Shown: positions 13,220 through 20,647 of the stretch, in pieces
How positions within the stretch are numbered: the stretch's first letter is position 1
Layout: every line of letters starts with the position of its first letter
Virus record (IMG/VR): IMGVR_UViG_3300042691_015260
Location: 1-25,251 of that record
Reading direction: 5' to 3' (one strand)
Source of the DNA: a virus
Length of the DNA stretch: 25,251 nt
Made by a program: the position numbers and the translations under genes
Notes under the pieces: model-generated
Told to the model about the DNA's origin: nothing
The model's input: the letters and a program-made list of their open reading frames with translations, nothing else
Databases searched by the model: none

Positions 13220-13744
13220 TTAAAGTAATTTTTTAATATGATTTTCTATTTCATTACTTACTCTATATTTTTTTCGTACTTCGTCCATTGTGCCACCATT
13301 ACGAATGTACTCAACTACTTTTAAAAAGTTTTCATGTTCAATAGTTAATTCAGGTTTTGAAGCATCTGTGTCTTTATCAGTTACAAGCCCTAATATTGAA
13401 CTTAAAGCATATCTGCGAATGTAAGTAATTGCACTTCCTAATATTTGATAGTCATTCATTCCTTTTAATTCAACTTCTTTAGGAATATTAATTAAGGATT
13501 CTAATGTTTCTCCTGTTTCAACGTGGAATACAATTGTCTTAACACAATCGCCCATGATAGGTTGAGTAAAGCCTAATTGATGTTTAGCAAGTAAAGGATT
13601 AATAATATTAAAGATAGTTGGAAGGTCTGCATAGGAATATCCATAACCTTTTGTTTCTTTGTGAATCACTGGCACTTCTTGTTGGAATGATGCTAAACTT
13701 TTAAATAGTGATTTTGTTTCTGTTGTTTGTTCTTTTGTTTTCAT
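13220..13744 (-). CDS. erf: ERF-family single-strand annealing protein
   Basis: A 174-aa ERF-superfamily recombinase that anneals complementary single strands. Typical N-terminal part: YGYSYADLPTIFNIINPLL from about residue 34, then GFTQPI. The signature 'GSAITYIRRYALSSILGL' appears at about residues 102-119, followed by the acidic end DKDTD. The C-terminal 40 residues are a small helical extension (VRKKYRVSNEIENHIKKLL), less conserved. The neighbouring YqaJ exonuclease is the usual partner. It follows the SSB-tip protein by about 20 bases. Confidence 0.9.
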   Translation of the reverse strand: MKTKEQTTETKSLFKSLASFQQEVPVIHKETKGYGYSYADLPTIFNIINPLLAKHQLGFTQPIMGDCVKTIVFHVETGETLESLINIPKEVELKGMNDYQILGSAITYIRRYALSSILGLVTDKDTDASKPELTIEHENFLKVVEYIRNGGTMDEVRKKYRVSNEIENHIKKLL

Positions 13745-13765
13745 TGTTCTTTGTTTTATTAGTTA

Positions 13766-14029
13766 TTAAAATGGCAGTTGGTCATCTATTATGTTTGGAG
13801 TGTACTTTGTTTCGTTTGGATAAGTCTTTGTTTCACTATCTTTTTTATAAGGCTCTTGAAATGATGCACTGAAATACTTTGTACCTTTTTGCGATTCCTT
13901 AAACCATAAAGATATTTCCATGTCCTTACCATTTACGTTTACTGTTCCTTTGTAGTCAGGTTGTTTCTCATTTGTTTTTTTTGCATTCTTGAAGATTGCG
14001 CCTGAATTGTTTTTGTTTTTACTTTCCAT
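13766..14029 (-). CDS. Small protein with SSB-like acidic C-terminal tip (87 aa)
   Basis: An 87-aa protein. The centre, 'YKGTVNVNGKDMEISLWFKES' (split across residues 25-45) and 'GTKYFSASFQEPY', looks like a DUF736-type or compact OB-like beta domain. It ends in DDQLPF, the acidic-Pro-Phe tip used by bacterial SSB proteins (consensus DDDIPF) to recruit repair enzymes. It lies directly upstream of ERF and YqaJ. A single-strand DNA-binding or partner-recruiting role is inferred from tip plus context; the fold is not proven by sequence alone. Confidence 0.6.
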   Translation of the reverse strand: MESKNKNNSGAIFKNAKKTNEKQPDYKGTVNVNGKDMEISLWFKESQKGTKYFSASFQEPYKKDSETKTYPNETKYTPNIIDDQLPF

Positions 14030-14261
14030 GTTTCTGTTTTTTATTTGTTATTGTAAATTCTTTGAATCGTGTATTGCTTTTAGAGTTGATGCACCATTGC
14101 TCATTAATGGTATAACCTTTTTCTCTAATCTTAGCCAATACTTTGTGCAGGTTTAATGTACCGCAGTTACATTCTTTTTTTGTGATAGCATAGGCATTTG
14201 AGCCTGTTATCACTTGCCCTGATAATAGAGCATCGAGGATTGCTTGTTCTTGTGTTTTCAT
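14019..14261 (-). CDS. Helix-turn-helix domain protein (80 aa)
   Basis: An 80-aa HTH protein of the small phage type: 'TQEQAILDALLSGQVITGSNAYAIT' runs over residues 3-27, then 'LHKVLAKIREKGYTI', the recognition-helix and wing pattern (R/K..L...GY.I) of the HTH_39-like family. The C-terminus is basic. It is the first gene behind the promoter at 14278 and overlaps the SSB-tip gene by 11 bases, so it probably regulates the recombination operon or acts on DNA with it. Confidence 0.7.
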   Translation of the reverse strand: MKTQEQAILDALLSGQVITGSNAYAITKKECNCGTLNLHKVLAKIREKGYTINEQWCINSKSNTRFKEFTITNKKQKHGK

Positions 14262-14277
14262 AGTTATTAATTTATTG

Positions 14278-14285
14278 CAAATATA
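14278..14285 (-). promoter_or_regulatory. Probable promoter -7 element of recombination operon
   Basis: TATATTTG on the minus strand, 17 bases upstream of the ATG at 14261, in a very AT-rich gap. A recognisable TTTG at the expected distance is missing (only T runs), so it is a weaker match than the other promoters. Confidence 0.4.
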
Positions 14286-14295
14286 AAATAAATAT

Positions 14296-14502
14296 TTAAT
14301 ATAAAAAATTATAAGTTAATATTTTCATATCATTTTTTAATTTGATGTATCTTTCAATTAATTCAGCATCGTAAATTTCTAATCTGTTATTAATACCTAC
14401 TTGTTTAGATACATCTAAAAGTTCACTTTCACAATTATTTATTTGCTTTAATTTATCAATACCAAAAGTCGATAAATTGTCTACATTAAAATTATTTTCC
14501 AT
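14296..14502 (-). CDS. Small unknown protein (68 aa)
   Basis: A frame open from TTG 14532, but ATG 14502 (MENNFNVDNLSTFGIDKLKQ) is preferred because it overlaps the upstream gene by only 11 bases and is a standard start. The protein is helical and acidic with no cysteine motif apart from 'NNCESELLD', and is unrecognised. It is the last gene before the next promoter. Confidence 0.5.
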   Translation of the reverse strand: MENNFNVDNLSTFGIDKLKQINNCESELLDVSKQVGINNRLEIYDAELIERYIKLKNDMKILTYNFLY

Positions 14503-14701
14503 ACTTTTCTTTTTTATATAAATAAAATTCAATTATTAAATCTAAAAGTTCATCATTACAGTTTCCTGTTTTAAAAGCCTTGTTAATAGTTACAAGGCTG
14601 AACTTTTTTCCTTTTTCAATTCCGTATCTACGGATTCGAGTTTGGTCTCCAAATGAGTAATACTCATTAATCTGCTCTTTAATTTTGTCTGTGATAATCA
14701 T
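14492..14701 (-). CDS. Small DNA-binding-like protein (69 aa)
   Basis: A 69-aa basic protein. 'TRIRRYGIEKGKKFSLVTINKAFKTG' (visible over residues 21-46) has the helix-turn-helix rhythm of small Cro-like phage regulators, with a final helix 'DELLDLIIEFYLYKKEK'. It overlaps the preceding gene by 23 bases. It could be a regulator of the early operon; this is pattern-based only. Confidence 0.5.
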   Translation of the reverse strand: MIITDKIKEQINEYYSFGDQTRIRRYGIEKGKKFSLVTINKAFKTGNCNDELLDLIIEFYLYKKEKYGK

Positions 14702-15032
14702 AATCTGTTGTGTATGTTGGATGAATGGTTGAAAGATAATCTAAAATGTTATTGTTAATTTGTTTTGCTATTTCAATCGTATCTCTATCGGTTACTTCAA
14801 TTACTATTTTATCTCTGTTTTCGATTTCTTCATACTCAGGCGGATTCTCATAATCGCCTGCTCTTAATAGCTTATCATATCGTTCGTAGCAATAATCGCA
14901 AGTTATTTTAAGCATTCCGTTGCCTATCTGTTCACATTCCCACTCCATAAGTAAATGGTAATCTAAACTGCTACCTAATTGGTACATGGCTACAACTCCG
15001 TTGATGAATCCATGAAATACATCTTTGTTCAT
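14679..15032 (-). CDS. Unknown acidic protein (117 aa)
   Basis: A 117-aa acidic protein starting MNKDVFHGFINGVVAMYQLG. A single CDYCYERYD motif (about residue 45-53) offers a CxxC that could bind metal but lacks a second pair. 'DKIVIEVTDRDTIEIAKQI' suggests a beta-alpha unit. No family is recognised. It starts in a four-base overlap with the gene upstream and belongs to the early run of small genes behind the promoter at 15468. Confidence 0.55.
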   Translation of the reverse strand: MNKDVFHGFINGVVAMYQLGSSLDYHLLMEWECEQIGNGMLKITCDYCYERYDKLLRAGDYENPPEYEEIENRDKIVIEVTDRDTIEIAKQINNNILDYLSTIHPTYTTDYDYHRQN

Positions 15033-15268
15033 ATAAATGATTTTACTTTGGTTATTACTTCGTTAAATTGTTCTTCTGTTATTTGCTCAAAACCGCATGG
15101 ATAATTCATTGCCCAGTCTATTTTTTTAATGATTACTTCATCAGACCATAGGCAAATATGAATTGTTTGATGTTCTTCAATCTTCCAATACCTGTTGCCA
15201 TCTTTTGTGAATAGAGGTAGTTGCACCTCTATTTCAACTTTTTCTGTTTTGTCAATTGTTACTTTCAT
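15029..15268 (-). CDS. Unknown small protein (79 aa)
   Basis: A 79-aa beta-rich protein starting MKVTIDKTEKVEIEVQLPLF, with 'YWKIEEHQTIHICLWSDEVI' in the middle. It resembles the small beta proteins often found in early operons of Bacteroidota phages and has no catalytic motif. It begins 9 bases after the stop of the first gene of the operon. Confidence 0.55.
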   Translation of the reverse strand: MKVTIDKTEKVEIEVQLPLFTKDGNRYWKIEEHQTIHICLWSDEVIIKKIDWAMNYPCGFEQITEEQFNEVITKVKSFI

Positions 15269-15277
15269 TGTGTTTTG

Positions 15278-15445
15278 TTATTTATATATTTTCATTACTT
15301 TATCAATATCGCTGGCAATTCTTGTTAAAAAATTACCTAATGTTTCATCAGGCATTGAATACCATTTAGCAAGTTCATTTAATAAACTGCCTTTAATAAT
15401 TACTACCTCATGAACTCCGTTAGTTGTGTTAATTAGTGTTTTCAT
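15278..15445 (-). CDS. First early gene, unknown protein (55 aa)
   Basis: A 55-codon ATG frame directly behind the best promoter of the window (15468-15499), about 15 bases from the predicted transcription start. The protein begins MKTLINTTNGVHEVVIIKGS and ends SDIDKVMKIYK, a short beta hairpin followed by helices. It is unrecognised. First position behind a strong promoter and a clean distance to the next gene argue that it is real. Confidence 0.6.
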   Translation of the reverse strand: MKTLINTTNGVHEVVIIKGSLLNELAKWYSMPDETLGNFLTRIASDIDKVMKIYK

Positions 15446-15467
15446 TGTTTGTGTTTTAATTATACAG

Positions 15468-15499
15468 CAAATATAAAGAGTTTTTAAATAACTTGCAAA
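15468..15499 (-). promoter_or_regulatory. Bacteroidota-type promoter P1 for early operon
   Basis: TTTG (15499-15496), 20 bases, TATATTTG (15475-15468): exact consensus. It follows the late-operon terminator by about 55 bases, so it marks the late/early boundary. Box and leader are near-copies of promoter P2 at 9293-9323, and the 17-base repeat with the TGATTATCA core lies upstream at 15521-15537. Confidence 0.8.
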
Positions 15500-15553
15500 T
15501 AAATTTTAAATATATTTTATAACTTGCTGATAATCAAATCAATTATTTTCAAT

Positions 15554-15578
15554 AAAAAAAGCCACGATTAAGTGGCTT
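15554..15578 (-). terminator. Intrinsic terminator of the late/lysis operon
   Basis: On the minus strand AAGCCAC, six-base loop, GTGGCTT, followed by five further T. A seven-pair stem plus T-run, 25 bases after the holin-candidate stop. It is the clearest terminator in the window. Confidence 0.8.
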
Positions 15579-15602
15579 AATAAAGAAATATAGAAATATA
15601 GG

Positions 15603-15809
15603 TTAGTTATTTGCTTTCCTTTTGATTTTTCTTTTTTCAAAGTATCTAATTATTCCTGCTACTAATAAAGTAACTATTGATCCAACAACTCCATTATCAA
15701 CCCCCTGAATAATTGCACCACCTCCAGTAACTTCATGAATGGCCACTGCTGTATTAACTACTTCACTAACTGCTGTTGTTAATGTATCTTGTACTACTTG
15801 TAATAACAT
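15603..15809 (-). CDS. Holin candidate (68 aa)
   Basis: A 68-aa protein with one clear membrane span (about residues 40-56, GVVGSIVTLLVAGIIRYF) preceded by a weakly hydrophobic Ala/Val/Thr helix (2-27), and ending in a strongly basic tail EKRKIKRKANN. Small size, 1-2 membrane helices, charged C-terminus and position right after the endolysin are the usual marks of a holin. No sequence family is recognised, so the role is inferred. A second small membrane protein lies upstream of the amidase (16543-16740). Confidence 0.6.
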   Translation of the reverse strand: MLLQVVQDTLTTAVSEVVNTAVAIHEVTGGGAIIQGVDNGVVGSIVTLLVAGIIRYFEKRKIKRKANN

Positions 15810-15840
15810 TTGTATATTGTTTTAAATTGTTTTATATTTG
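15809..15840 (+). promoter_or_regulatory. Plus-strand Bacteroidota-type promoter
   Basis: TTTG (15809-15812), 20 bases, TATATTTG (15833-15840): an exact consensus on the strand opposite to all the genes, in the gap between amidase and holin candidate. It points toward the hairpin at 15876-15903, with only about 30 bases between predicted start and hairpin. Confidence 0.55.
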
Positions 15841-15845
15841 CTCAG

Positions 15846-15910
15846 TTCTTTGTGTTTTTCATTTATTAGTTAAACAAGACCTGCTTAGAAATAGGCAGGT
15901 TTTCCTTTTT
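15846..15910 (+). ncRNA. Putative plus-strand small RNA with terminator hairpin
   Basis: About 65 bases from the predicted start of the plus-strand promoter to a T-run. The 3' hairpin is a 12-bp stem (15876-15887 with 15892-15903) closed by a GAAA tetraloop and followed by CCTTTTT. Two G.U pairs (15878/15901 and 15885/15894) exist only on the plus-strand RNA, and the tetraloop is of the stable GNRA type only on that strand. Both observations say the RNA is made from the plus strand. Its 3' end touches the 3' end of the amidase gene, so antisense pairing with the lysis mRNA is possible. Confidence 0.45.
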
Positions 15911-16556
15911 ATAAGCTTTTCAACATTTCAATTAATTTCGGGTGAGGGTACATATCAACTTTATCTTTTCGGATTGAGTTATGAGTAAACACTCCATTAA
16001 CTCCTAATAAAGCTCTTTTACTTATTGCCCAAATATCGTCATTATACGTTAAATCAATATTGTATTTTGCTTTTAAATGTAATAATAAAACTTTTAAAGA
16101 TGCTATCTGTGCATCTGTGTAATTATGCCAATACAAATAACCTTTAAATGCTTTATCAAGTTTTATTACATCTGTAACTTCTCTATTTACATAATTATAA
16201 TATTTACCATCTTTTTTTAAAGTAAGCTGTCCCCAGTTACAAACTTCAATACCGATTGATATTTTATCTAATGGTTGGTAAGGTATATTGTTTGCAGTAA
16301 ATTGTTCTTGTTTTAATCCTAAATGGTAAGCCCAGAATTTATCATTAAAACATTCTACAATTTGTCCATCCGTTTCACCTTTTGCTTTTCCTGTTATAAT
16401 GTATGAGGTTGCTATCCTATCTGCGTTTGTATTCCACCAATTTACAACACCTTTGCCACTTTCATTCCCTGCGGTATGATGTAAATAAATTTGTTTTTTA
16501 GCAGTTACTTCTTCTATAAACTGCCCTTTGTTTAATGGGTAGTTAAGTATGTTCAT
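15909..16556 (-). CDS. N-acetylmuramoyl-L-alanine amidase endolysin (Amidase_2)
   Basis: A 215-aa zinc amidase that cuts the bond between muramic acid and the stem peptide to lyse the host. Zinc/active-site features: YLHHTAG at residues 24-30, GIEVCNWG (about 100-107) with the catalytic Glu, and the C-terminal 'THNSIRKDKVDMYPHPKL', where the second zinc His and a Pro-rich turn are placed. No signal peptide and no separate wall-binding domain, so it needs a holin to reach the wall. It overlaps the preceding membrane-protein gene by 14 bases. Confidence 0.92.
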   Translation of the reverse strand: MNILNYPLNKGQFIEEVTAKKQIYLHHTAGNESGKGVVNWWNTNADRIATSYIITGKAKGETDGQIVECFNDKFWAYHLGLKQEQFTANNIPYQPLDKISIGIEVCNWGQLTLKKDGKYYNYVNREVTDVIKLDKAFKGYLYWHNYTDAQIASLKVLLLHLKAKYNIDLTYNDDIWAISKRALLGVNGVFTHNSIRKDKVDMYPHPKLIEMLKSL

Positions 16557-16740
16557 AGCTTATTTCTTTTGGAAGTATTGCTTCAGGTAAATGTGTTGGA
16601 TTAGGATTATATTTATTGTTCTGTAAACAATTATAAAGCTTAGCTTCCAAGTCATTTACTCTCATGTTTGTATGAAGTAACCATGCTAATAAAACTGCTG
16701 TTGCTCCATACTTTTTTATTAATTCTAATGTATCTTTCAT
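16543..16740 (-). CDS. Small membrane protein next to endolysin (65 aa)
   Basis: A 65-aa protein with a single membrane helix at about residues 11-25 (YGATAVLLAWLLHTN) followed by a polar tail 'RVNDLEAKLYNCLQNN'. The form 'LI.kyG.tAvLLAWL..tN.r...LE..Ly.C' is common beside endolysins in Bacteroidota phages, where it may act as a holin, antiholin or spanin-like partner. It overlaps the amidase start by 14 bases, which supports a lysis role, but which one cannot be told. Confidence 0.65.
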   Translation of the reverse strand: MKDTLELIKKYGATAVLLAWLLHTNMRVNDLEAKLYNCLQNNKYNPNPTHLPEAILPKEISYEHT

Positions 16741-16742
16741 AA

Positions 16743-16952
16743 TTAATTATTAGGTGGAGTGTAAGGACTTAAAGGTATATTTAATAAATATGAATATTGA
16801 GTTTTTGCAATATCCTGTTCATCCTGTTCACTTAAAAATAAAAAATAAACTCCGTTTATATCTTGAACAAAATTAAAAAAAGTATCACTATCAATAAACA
16901 CTCCTTGTAATTGTTCTGCTTCTTCGTTTGTAACTATTCTGCCGTATTCCAT
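16743..16952 (-). CDS. Unknown small acidic protein (69 aa)
   Basis: A 69-aa acidic protein starting MEYGRIVTNEEAEQLQGV and ending LNIPLSPYTPPNN. No membrane segment. It sits between the LamG-like fibre protein and the lysis genes with gaps of two bases on each side, so it is surely translated. It may be a fibre accessory or chaperone, judged by position only. Confidence 0.55.
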   Translation of the reverse strand: MEYGRIVTNEEAEQLQGVFIDSDTFFNFVQDINGVYFLFLSEQDEQDIAKTQYSYLLNIPLSPYTPPNN

Positions 16953-16954
16953 TA

Positions 16955-17785
16955 TTAAAAAGTATTTAAACCAAAATAAGTCATTAAAGCATTTACATTA
17001 TTAGTAAAATTAGTTGCTTCCGTATCTGTTAAACCTTCCCCAATTGATGAAAATCTACACTGTTTATTTGAATAATATAAAGTACCACTTGGATTATTCC
17101 AACGACCTATATTTATACTATTTGCACTCCTTCCAGTTGAATTTACAGATGAACTTGTTTTAGTTCCGTTTTTAAATATTTGTTGAGTGTTTGAAACTAA
17201 TCTTGATGTAATATAAAAACCTTGTGCGTTTGTGTTTGTGGCTTGTGTATTGGTTTGTGCGTTTACTCTACCCGCAAAAACATCACCCGTAAACCTTGAA
17301 TATAAAACTATTGAATTTGTGCCAGTTGTTGGGCTTCCACTTGCGCCTATATCAAAATGATTACCTACTGAATTTGTACCACTGTAAAAACTTAAATGAG
17401 CATTATCTTGCGTTAAATTTGTAGACGGTATTAAATATGTATCTGCAAAGGCACTTGTTCCGTTTGGTGTCATGCCTGAACTTGAATGAGTCCAGCCAGT
17501 TGAAAAAGTTAATCGAAATGCTCCGTTTGTATCTAAAGGATTTACTAAATTCCATTTATTATTCGTTGCTGTGCTCCAAAGTGGTAAAATCATTTCTTTT
17601 ATTTTACTGTAATAACCTTGACTTTTAGCATTTACAAATAAATAAGTATTAATTGCGTTTTTATCTGCATCACTTGTTATTGCTGTGTTAGCAGTAAAGT
17701 AAGCCTGTGCATCGGTATCATAAGCAGGTGCTACCGAAACAGGTTTATTCCTTTGTTTAAATATACTATTTAAATTGCCTATCAT
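16955..17785 (-). CDS. LamG/concanavalin-like virion protein (276 aa)
   Basis: A 276-aa protein with an N-terminal helical part (residues 1-70, including 'DADKNAINTYLFVNAKSQG') and then a domain of Thr/Ser/Asn-rich strands: 'HLSFYSGTN', 'DVFAGRVN', 'NSINIGRWN', and the final 'FSSIGEGLTDTEATNF'. This order is the laminin G/concanavalin-like jelly-roll that closes many Bacteroidota phage fibres and binds sugars. It follows two other fibre genes, so it probably helps attach to host surface glycans. The 'IGEGLTD.E...' end is typical of LamG-3-like phage proteins. Confidence 0.65.
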   Translation of the reverse strand: MIGNLNSIFKQRNKPVSVAPAYDTDAQAYFTANTAITSDADKNAINTYLFVNAKSQGYYSKIKEMILPLWSTATNNKWNLVNPLDTNGAFRLTFSTGWTHSSSGMTPNGTSAFADTYLIPSTNLTQDNAHLSFYSGTNSVGNHFDIGASGSPTTGTNSIVLYSRFTGDVFAGRVNAQTNTQATNTNAQGFYITSRLVSNTQQIFKNGTKTSSSVNSTGRSANSINIGRWNNPSGTLYYSNKQCRFSSIGEGLTDTEATNFTNNVNALMTYFGLNTF

Positions 17786-18060
17786 ATATTTTTTTCTAAA
17801 TAAGCAATTATACTTCCGCTTGTTAAAGTAATTGCTGTGATATATTCAAAGTAAGGCAAATAATAAGTATCACCAGCTTTTAAAGTTTTTCCACTTAAAC
17901 CTAATGAAGTTAAATAATTATTACCTCCTCCAGTTGCAACACTTACAACTGTATCTTCACGAACATAAAAAGCACATATTTGTTTTCCTGTTCTTGCGTT
18001 TGTATCTGCAATAAGTTCCGAACCTCCTGAAACTCCTGCTCTATTTGCGAATGTTATCAT
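17782..18060 (-). CDS. Small fibre/tail accessory protein (92 aa)
   Basis: A 92-aa Gly/Thr-rich beta-type protein starting MITFANRAGVSGGSELIADT and ending TSGSIIAYLEKNI. Low charge, no cysteine pair. In series with the tail fibre and LamG gene, with a four-base overlap at its end. Such short trailing proteins often cap or trim fibres; this is not proved here. Confidence 0.55.
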   Translation of the reverse strand: MITFANRAGVSGGSELIADTNARTGKQICAFYVREDTVVSVATGGGNNYLTSLGLSGKTLKAGDTYYLPYFEYITAITLTSGSIIAYLEKNI

Positions 18061-18064
18061 TTTT

Positions 18065-19786
18065 TTATTCTATATAAATTATACAATTAATTGAAACAGC
18101 TATTGGATTTGTTACCCATGCTGGTGTTTGTAATCTTAAAGTAATATAATCACCTGCATTTACACTTCTTGAAAGTCCTGTTATTAAAGAATTATTTAAT
18201 GGATTACTATTAAATAAAATACTTGTTGATATGTTAGTATAAGAACCATTAACTCCTAATGCAAGAGTTGAACTTTCGCCACTTCCGAATGTTTGTCTTG
18301 AAGAAAATACAACCGATTTAATTGTTCCGCTTTTAGGGCAAATTAACCTCGTATTTGTATCAGTTGTAAATGGTACTGTTTGAATTGAACCAATAAAATA
18401 ATTTTGATTATCGGCTAAATTAATCGAACTCGTACAAATCATTTGTAGTGAATAACCCTTTACATAACTTACTAAGTCTGTTTGGTTAGTAATTGTTCCT
18501 GTTATTGCACCCCAAACTCCACTATTTGCTGAAACTTCTATATAAACACTTCCTGACCATCTGTAAACCTTATTAGTATCTAAAGCTACATAAATTTTAT
18601 TTGATGCTCCAGTCACAGGAAACGCTGCTAAGTTTGCATATTCTAAAACATCACTTACATAACTTGGTAAATAAGCCGCATCTATTTTAGAATCACTTTC
18701 TAATGGAGCATAACCATTTGCAACACCTTTATTTGCTATATTTTCAGGAGTGTAACCTAATGCAGTTGCAACTGATTTATTCTTCCATAAGTCTGTTGAA
18801 CTTTCATAAGTTAATATTTGATTATTTGAAAGACTTGAAATATAACAATCATGAAGCTCCGATAATTCCCAACCGTTCATTATCTTAACATAAATCTTAC
18901 CATTGTTTTGATGAGCATATTCCACATAACCAATAACAACAATATGACCAGTACTTCCATCAGGTTTTATATTTGTTAAGCTTCCAGCAGTTGTTGGACT
19001 TAAATAAATAACATCGCCATCAGTCCACGTTTCACCCTGTAAAGTTCCTGTTGTATCTAAGTTTTCTATCTGCCCAACTGTAATTACAAAACCTTCCTGA
19101 TTATTATTTATATTTTCAGCAACTATTCCAATTGTATCTGCGCTGTTTAAATCATTATTAGCTTGTGCAAAATTTACTGCTAATCTTTGCCCCTGTGCGC
19201 TTTGAACTTTTACAGCTTGGTAATTTGCTCTTAATAAATTTTGAGTTGTTTTATTAACTACTCTTGCGTATAAATCCTGTGCTAATTTTGCATTGATGTT
19301 ACCGCCTTTTAAACCTATTTCACCAGTTCCTAAAGTATCATTCCAAACTACTTTACCAACTGCATTTGTATTTGTTGCTGTTGTATCTAATTGTAAATAA
19401 TCACTTGTAACACCGCCTGTATTAATTGCGTTTGTTGTTGTTGAACCTAAGTCAGTAACGCTTTGTAAATCTTGACTTCCACCAGCACCACCACCAACGT
19501 AAGACAAAGCACTCCATAAATTAGTGCCATTACCTATTTTAAGTTTAAATGAAGTATTAACTGTATCTTCTATACCTAACTGCCCCTTTAATAAAATAGT
19601 TGTTGTATCGGCATTCCATTGCGCTGTAGTCTTTGTTAAATGCTGAATGCTCCAATCTATTAAGCCATCATTAACATTTCCAGTTTGAGTTCCTAAATCC
19701 TTTATTCCAAAGATATTTAAAACCACATCCGCAAATGATTTTAACTTCAACACCCCATTTAATATTTTAAGCTTATAAGGTGTCAT
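18065..19786 (-). CDS. Tail fibre protein (573 aa)
   Basis: A 573-aa fibre. Residues about 50-95 carry 'WNADTTTILLKGQLGIEDTVNTS' and 'KLKIGNGTNLW', the N-terminal unit (W..d...iLl.GE.gieTdT.. fKiGdG...W) found on many phage fibres and the Mtd-type proteins. A long Asn/Thr/Gly-rich stalk follows, with 'NNNQEGFVITVGQIENL' and 'GETWTDGDVIYLSP' (a pattern seen in fibre shafts). Then comes 'NKIYVALDTNKVYRWSG' (about residues 395-412) and a C-terminal beta head. It is coupled by ATGA to the BppU-like gene upstream. It would decide host attachment. Confidence 0.8.
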   Translation of the reverse strand: MTPYKLKILNGVLKLKSFADVVLNIFGIKDLGTQTGNVNDGLIDWSIQHLTKTTAQWNADTTTILLKGQLGIEDTVNTSFKLKIGNGTNLWSALSYVGGGAGGSQDLQSVTDLGSTTTNAINTGGVTSDYLQLDTTATNTNAVGKVVWNDTLGTGEIGLKGGNINAKLAQDLYARVVNKTTQNLLRANYQAVKVQSAQGQRLAVNFAQANNDLNSADTIGIVAENINNNQEGFVITVGQIENLDTTGTLQGETWTDGDVIYLSPTTAGSLTNIKPDGSTGHIVVIGYVEYAHQNNGKIYVKIMNGWELSELHDCYISSLSNNQILTYESSTDLWKNKSVATALGYTPENIANKGVANGYAPLESDSKIDAAYLPSYVSDVLEYANLAAFPVTGASNKIYVALDTNKVYRWSGSVYIEVSANSGVWGAITGTITNQTDLVSYVKGYSLQMICTSSINLADNQNYFIGSIQTVPFTTDTNTRLICPKSGTIKSVVFSSRQTFGSGESSTLALGVNGSYTNISTSILFNSNPLNNSLITGLSRSVNAGDYITLRLQTPAWVTNPIAVSINCIIYIE

Positions 19787-20118
19787 GAAGTTCTTATTGT
19801 AACGTGATTTTCAAAAATAATTTTATCAGTAATAACAGAATAAATAATATTATTTGTGTCTTTTACTTTTACATCATAAAGAAACAAACCAACCAAACTT
19901 GTATTTGCAGAAGTCATAGTAAATTCTGTAATTCCTTCCAAAGCTGTTACATGAGTAGTTGTACTCAAACTAATTAAAGCTTGTGCATCTGTATCTTCAT
20001 ATCTTTTCTTAACAGTAAAAAAGCAAGTGCACCCTGTTAAATTGAATGCAGTGCCATCTTCAGAAAGTATCTGAATTTTTACTGGATAAGTATCACCAAC
20101 AATCCTTCGGATAACCAC
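19783..20118 (-). CDS. BppU-like N-terminal domain protein (111 aa)
   Basis: A 111-aa protein whose whole length resembles the N-terminal domain of the lactococcal baseplate protein BppU: 'VGDTYPVKIQILSEDGTAFNLTGCTCFFTVKK' is readable across residues 8-39, then 'TEFTMTSANTSLVGLFLYDVKV' and 'ITDKIIFENHVTI'. In other phages this domain attaches fibres to the tail. The start is GTG at 20118, giving a 26-base overlap with the connector gene. It is directly followed by the tail fibre, with which it probably assembles. Confidence 0.75.
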   Translation of the reverse strand: MVIRRIVGDTYPVKIQILSEDGTAFNLTGCTCFFTVKKRYEDTDAQALISLSTTTHVTALEGITEFTMTSANTSLVGLFLYDVKVKDTNNIIYSVITDKIIFENHVTIRTS

Positions 20119-20647
20119 AAAACCCCCTTCCTTTTTTAATTAATTTTCTTTGCCCTAATTGTCTAATGTTTTGTTCTTGCATTAACTCCCTTTTATCATA
20201 GGTATCATAAAAGTTATATTGCACAGAATCGTAAGTGAAATTATCATTAAATAATTTATCTTTTAATTTATTTAAATAAGCGTTCTTTTTGCTTTGAACA
20301 TCGCCCATTAATTCAGCACGTCTTTTATCAGTAACCTCAACGCTTGTATCTTCATTGTTTTGTCTTATTCCGTACTGGCTAACATTAGCACCATGCCATA
20401 ATAAGAAACGATAATAAGAACCTAAAACTAAAAAAGGTTTAATGTATTCATTAAATAAAGCTGTTAATTGTGGCTTTGTTGCAAGGTTATCCATTAAATC
20501 AGTATAAAACTCATTTGAAACCCATGATTCAAATTCTACTTCTTGAGTATCACGAATGTGAATATCTAAGTCAGAATCTTTTATATTCTTACTCATTCTG
20601 CAATAAGCATCAAAGTCGCTTTTAATTATTAGTGGTTTGTATGCCAT
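20093..20647 (-). CDS. Head-tail connector-like protein (184 aa)
   Basis: A 184-aa helical protein: 'DLDIHIRDTQEVEFESWVS' (residues 25-43), then 'FYTDLMDNL', 'YIKPFLVLGSYYRFLLWHGANV', and 'YDKRELMQEQNIRQLGQRK'. The order of helices around 'yikpfl...yyrfl' resembles the DUF6712-like connector proteins of Bacteroidota phages as I remember them, in the position right after the portal. The C-terminus has two Cys in a basic, aromatic tail. It overlaps the portal by 26 bases. Assignment by position plus this resemblance. Confidence 0.6.
   Translation of the reverse strand: MAYKPLIIKSDFDAYCRMSKNIKDSDLDIHIRDTQEVEFESWVSNEFYTDLMDNLATKPQLTALFNEYIKPFLVLGSYYRFLLWHGANVSQYGIRQNNEDTSVEVTDKRRAELMGDVQSKKNAYLNKLKDKLFNDNFTYDSVQYNFYDTYDKRELMQEQNIRQLGQRKLIKKGRGFCGYPKDCW

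Noticed and set aside
15776-15988. 70-codon plus-strand frame behind the plus-strand promoter
   Set aside because: Its start lies before the promoter's transcription start, it runs across the terminator hairpin and is antisense to the amidase; a non-coding RNA is more likely.
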